Shown here: positions 44,306-44,537 of the stretch, one piece after another
How the letters are laid out: every line of letters starts with the position of its first letter
Position numbering within the stretch: position 1 is the stretch's first letter
DNA from: Promethearchaeota archaeon
GTDB lineage: Archaea > Asgardarchaeota > Lokiarchaeia > Sigyniarchaeales > SOKP01
Length of the DNA: 44,537 bases
Assembly: GCA_018238625.1 (NCBI GenBank)
Contig: JABCSY010000024.1
Location: 1 to 44,537, forward strand
Direction: 5' to 3'
Notes under the pieces: model-generated
Told to the model about the DNA's origin: nothing
Seen by the model: the letters and a program-made list of their open reading frames with translations, nothing else
Databases searched by the model: none
Translations under genes and position numbers: made by a program

Positions 44306-44537
44306 ATGTCTCATCCTCCAATTTTATTACTTGATTTTGATGGCGTTTGTATCACTCAAAAAGCTTTAGAATACGCCGCTTTGATTCATCTGAGGAAAAG
44401 TTTCTATAAGTGGCAAAATACTGAGTCTTTAAGGCTTATAGATATTGCGAGGCTTTTTGAGGAAGCGGATTCGCAAAATAAAATTAGGGCTTTGATTAAG
44501 GTATATGGAGTATACAAAAGATTTATACCGAGTAGAT
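44306..44537 (+). CDS. HAD-superfamily protein, N-terminal part only
   Basis: The ATG at 44306 opens a frame that runs off the window after 77 codons. Its start, PPILLLDFDGVCITQKALEY, carries the HAD motif I DFDGV, with the nucleophile Asp and the following Asp, expected for a phosphatase or phosphotransferase. The rest is helical (AALIHLRKSFYKWQNTESL). Substrate cannot be judged from the fragment; the remaining motifs are outside the window. Confidence 0.72.
   Translation, partial: MSHPPILLLDFDGVCITQKALEYAALIHLRKSFYKWQNTESLRLIDIARLFEEADSQNKIRALIKVYGVYKRFIPSR

Overview
The window reads as a contig from an Asgard (Promethearchaeota, Lokiarchaeia-like) archaeon. It is strongly AT-rich, archaeal-type in gene content (DUF5814-type Ski2-like helicase, archaeal PAS histidine kinase, DtxR-type metal regulator) and carries eukaryote-like proteins: an actin-related protein very close to actin in its core motifs, a DRG/Rbg-type TGS GTPase, and two small proteins that look like longin/roadblock folds. 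This assignment rests on protein motifs read by eye; no database search was possible.

Layout. 1-5.2 kb: a DNA-alkylation-repeat (HEAT) protein cut by the window edge, an unusual amidohydrolase-like/YjbQ fusion, a large cytosolic metallophosphoesterase and a PfkB sugar kinase. 5.4-10.7 kb: a membrane-tethered alpha/beta hydrolase, a tail-anchored zinc-finger mini-protein, a complete insertion sequence (7606-9384, imperfect 34-bp inverted repeats, 8-bp A8 target duplication), a secreted protein and a small CxxC protein. 10.7-14.1 kb: a metal-uptake locus, with a binding lipoprotein-like component, ATPase and DtxR-type regulator in one minus-strand operon and the membrane permease divergently transcribed; two abutting 16-bp palindromes lie between them. 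14.1-16.2 kb: a zinc-ribbon threonine synthase with a C-terminal winged helix and apparently no ATG/GTG/TTG start, and an ECF transporter S component.

16.4-24.6 kb: two PAS-containing sensors (one a full histidine kinase), a 7-TM-like membrane protein with a small partner, a GH20-like hexosaminidase and a convergent polytopic acyltransferase-like protein (HGSNAT/DUF1624 type). 24.8-27.3 kb: a minus-strand operon of a DnaJ-type zinc-domain protein and a DUF4139-type protein split over two ORFs. 27.4-31.7 kb: a 53-residue ORF, the helicase and two small membrane proteins. 31.9-34.6 kb: longin-like protein, DRG-like GTPase, longin-like protein. 34.7-36.1 kb: a solo TnpB element with both end hairpins, whose right end coincides with the folD stop codon. 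36.1-38.1 kb: folD and a secreted membrane-anchored toroid protein. 38.5-40.4 kb: a visibly more GC-rich island with an unrecognised 353-aa protein and a zinc-ribbon protein, followed by a decayed longin-like fragment. 40.4-44.5 kb: the actin-related protein with a zinc-ribbon insertion, a ModE-type HTH protein, a metallo-beta-lactamase-fold hydrolase, a PH-like membrane protein and the start of a HAD-family protein.

The most unusual items are the actin-related protein with a roughly 125-residue zinc-ribbon insert, the longin/GTPase cluster, the threonine synthase with an apparent AUU start, the tandem metal-operator, the YjbQ fusion, and the two mobile elements with readable ends. No rRNA, tRNA or CRISPR array was seen.
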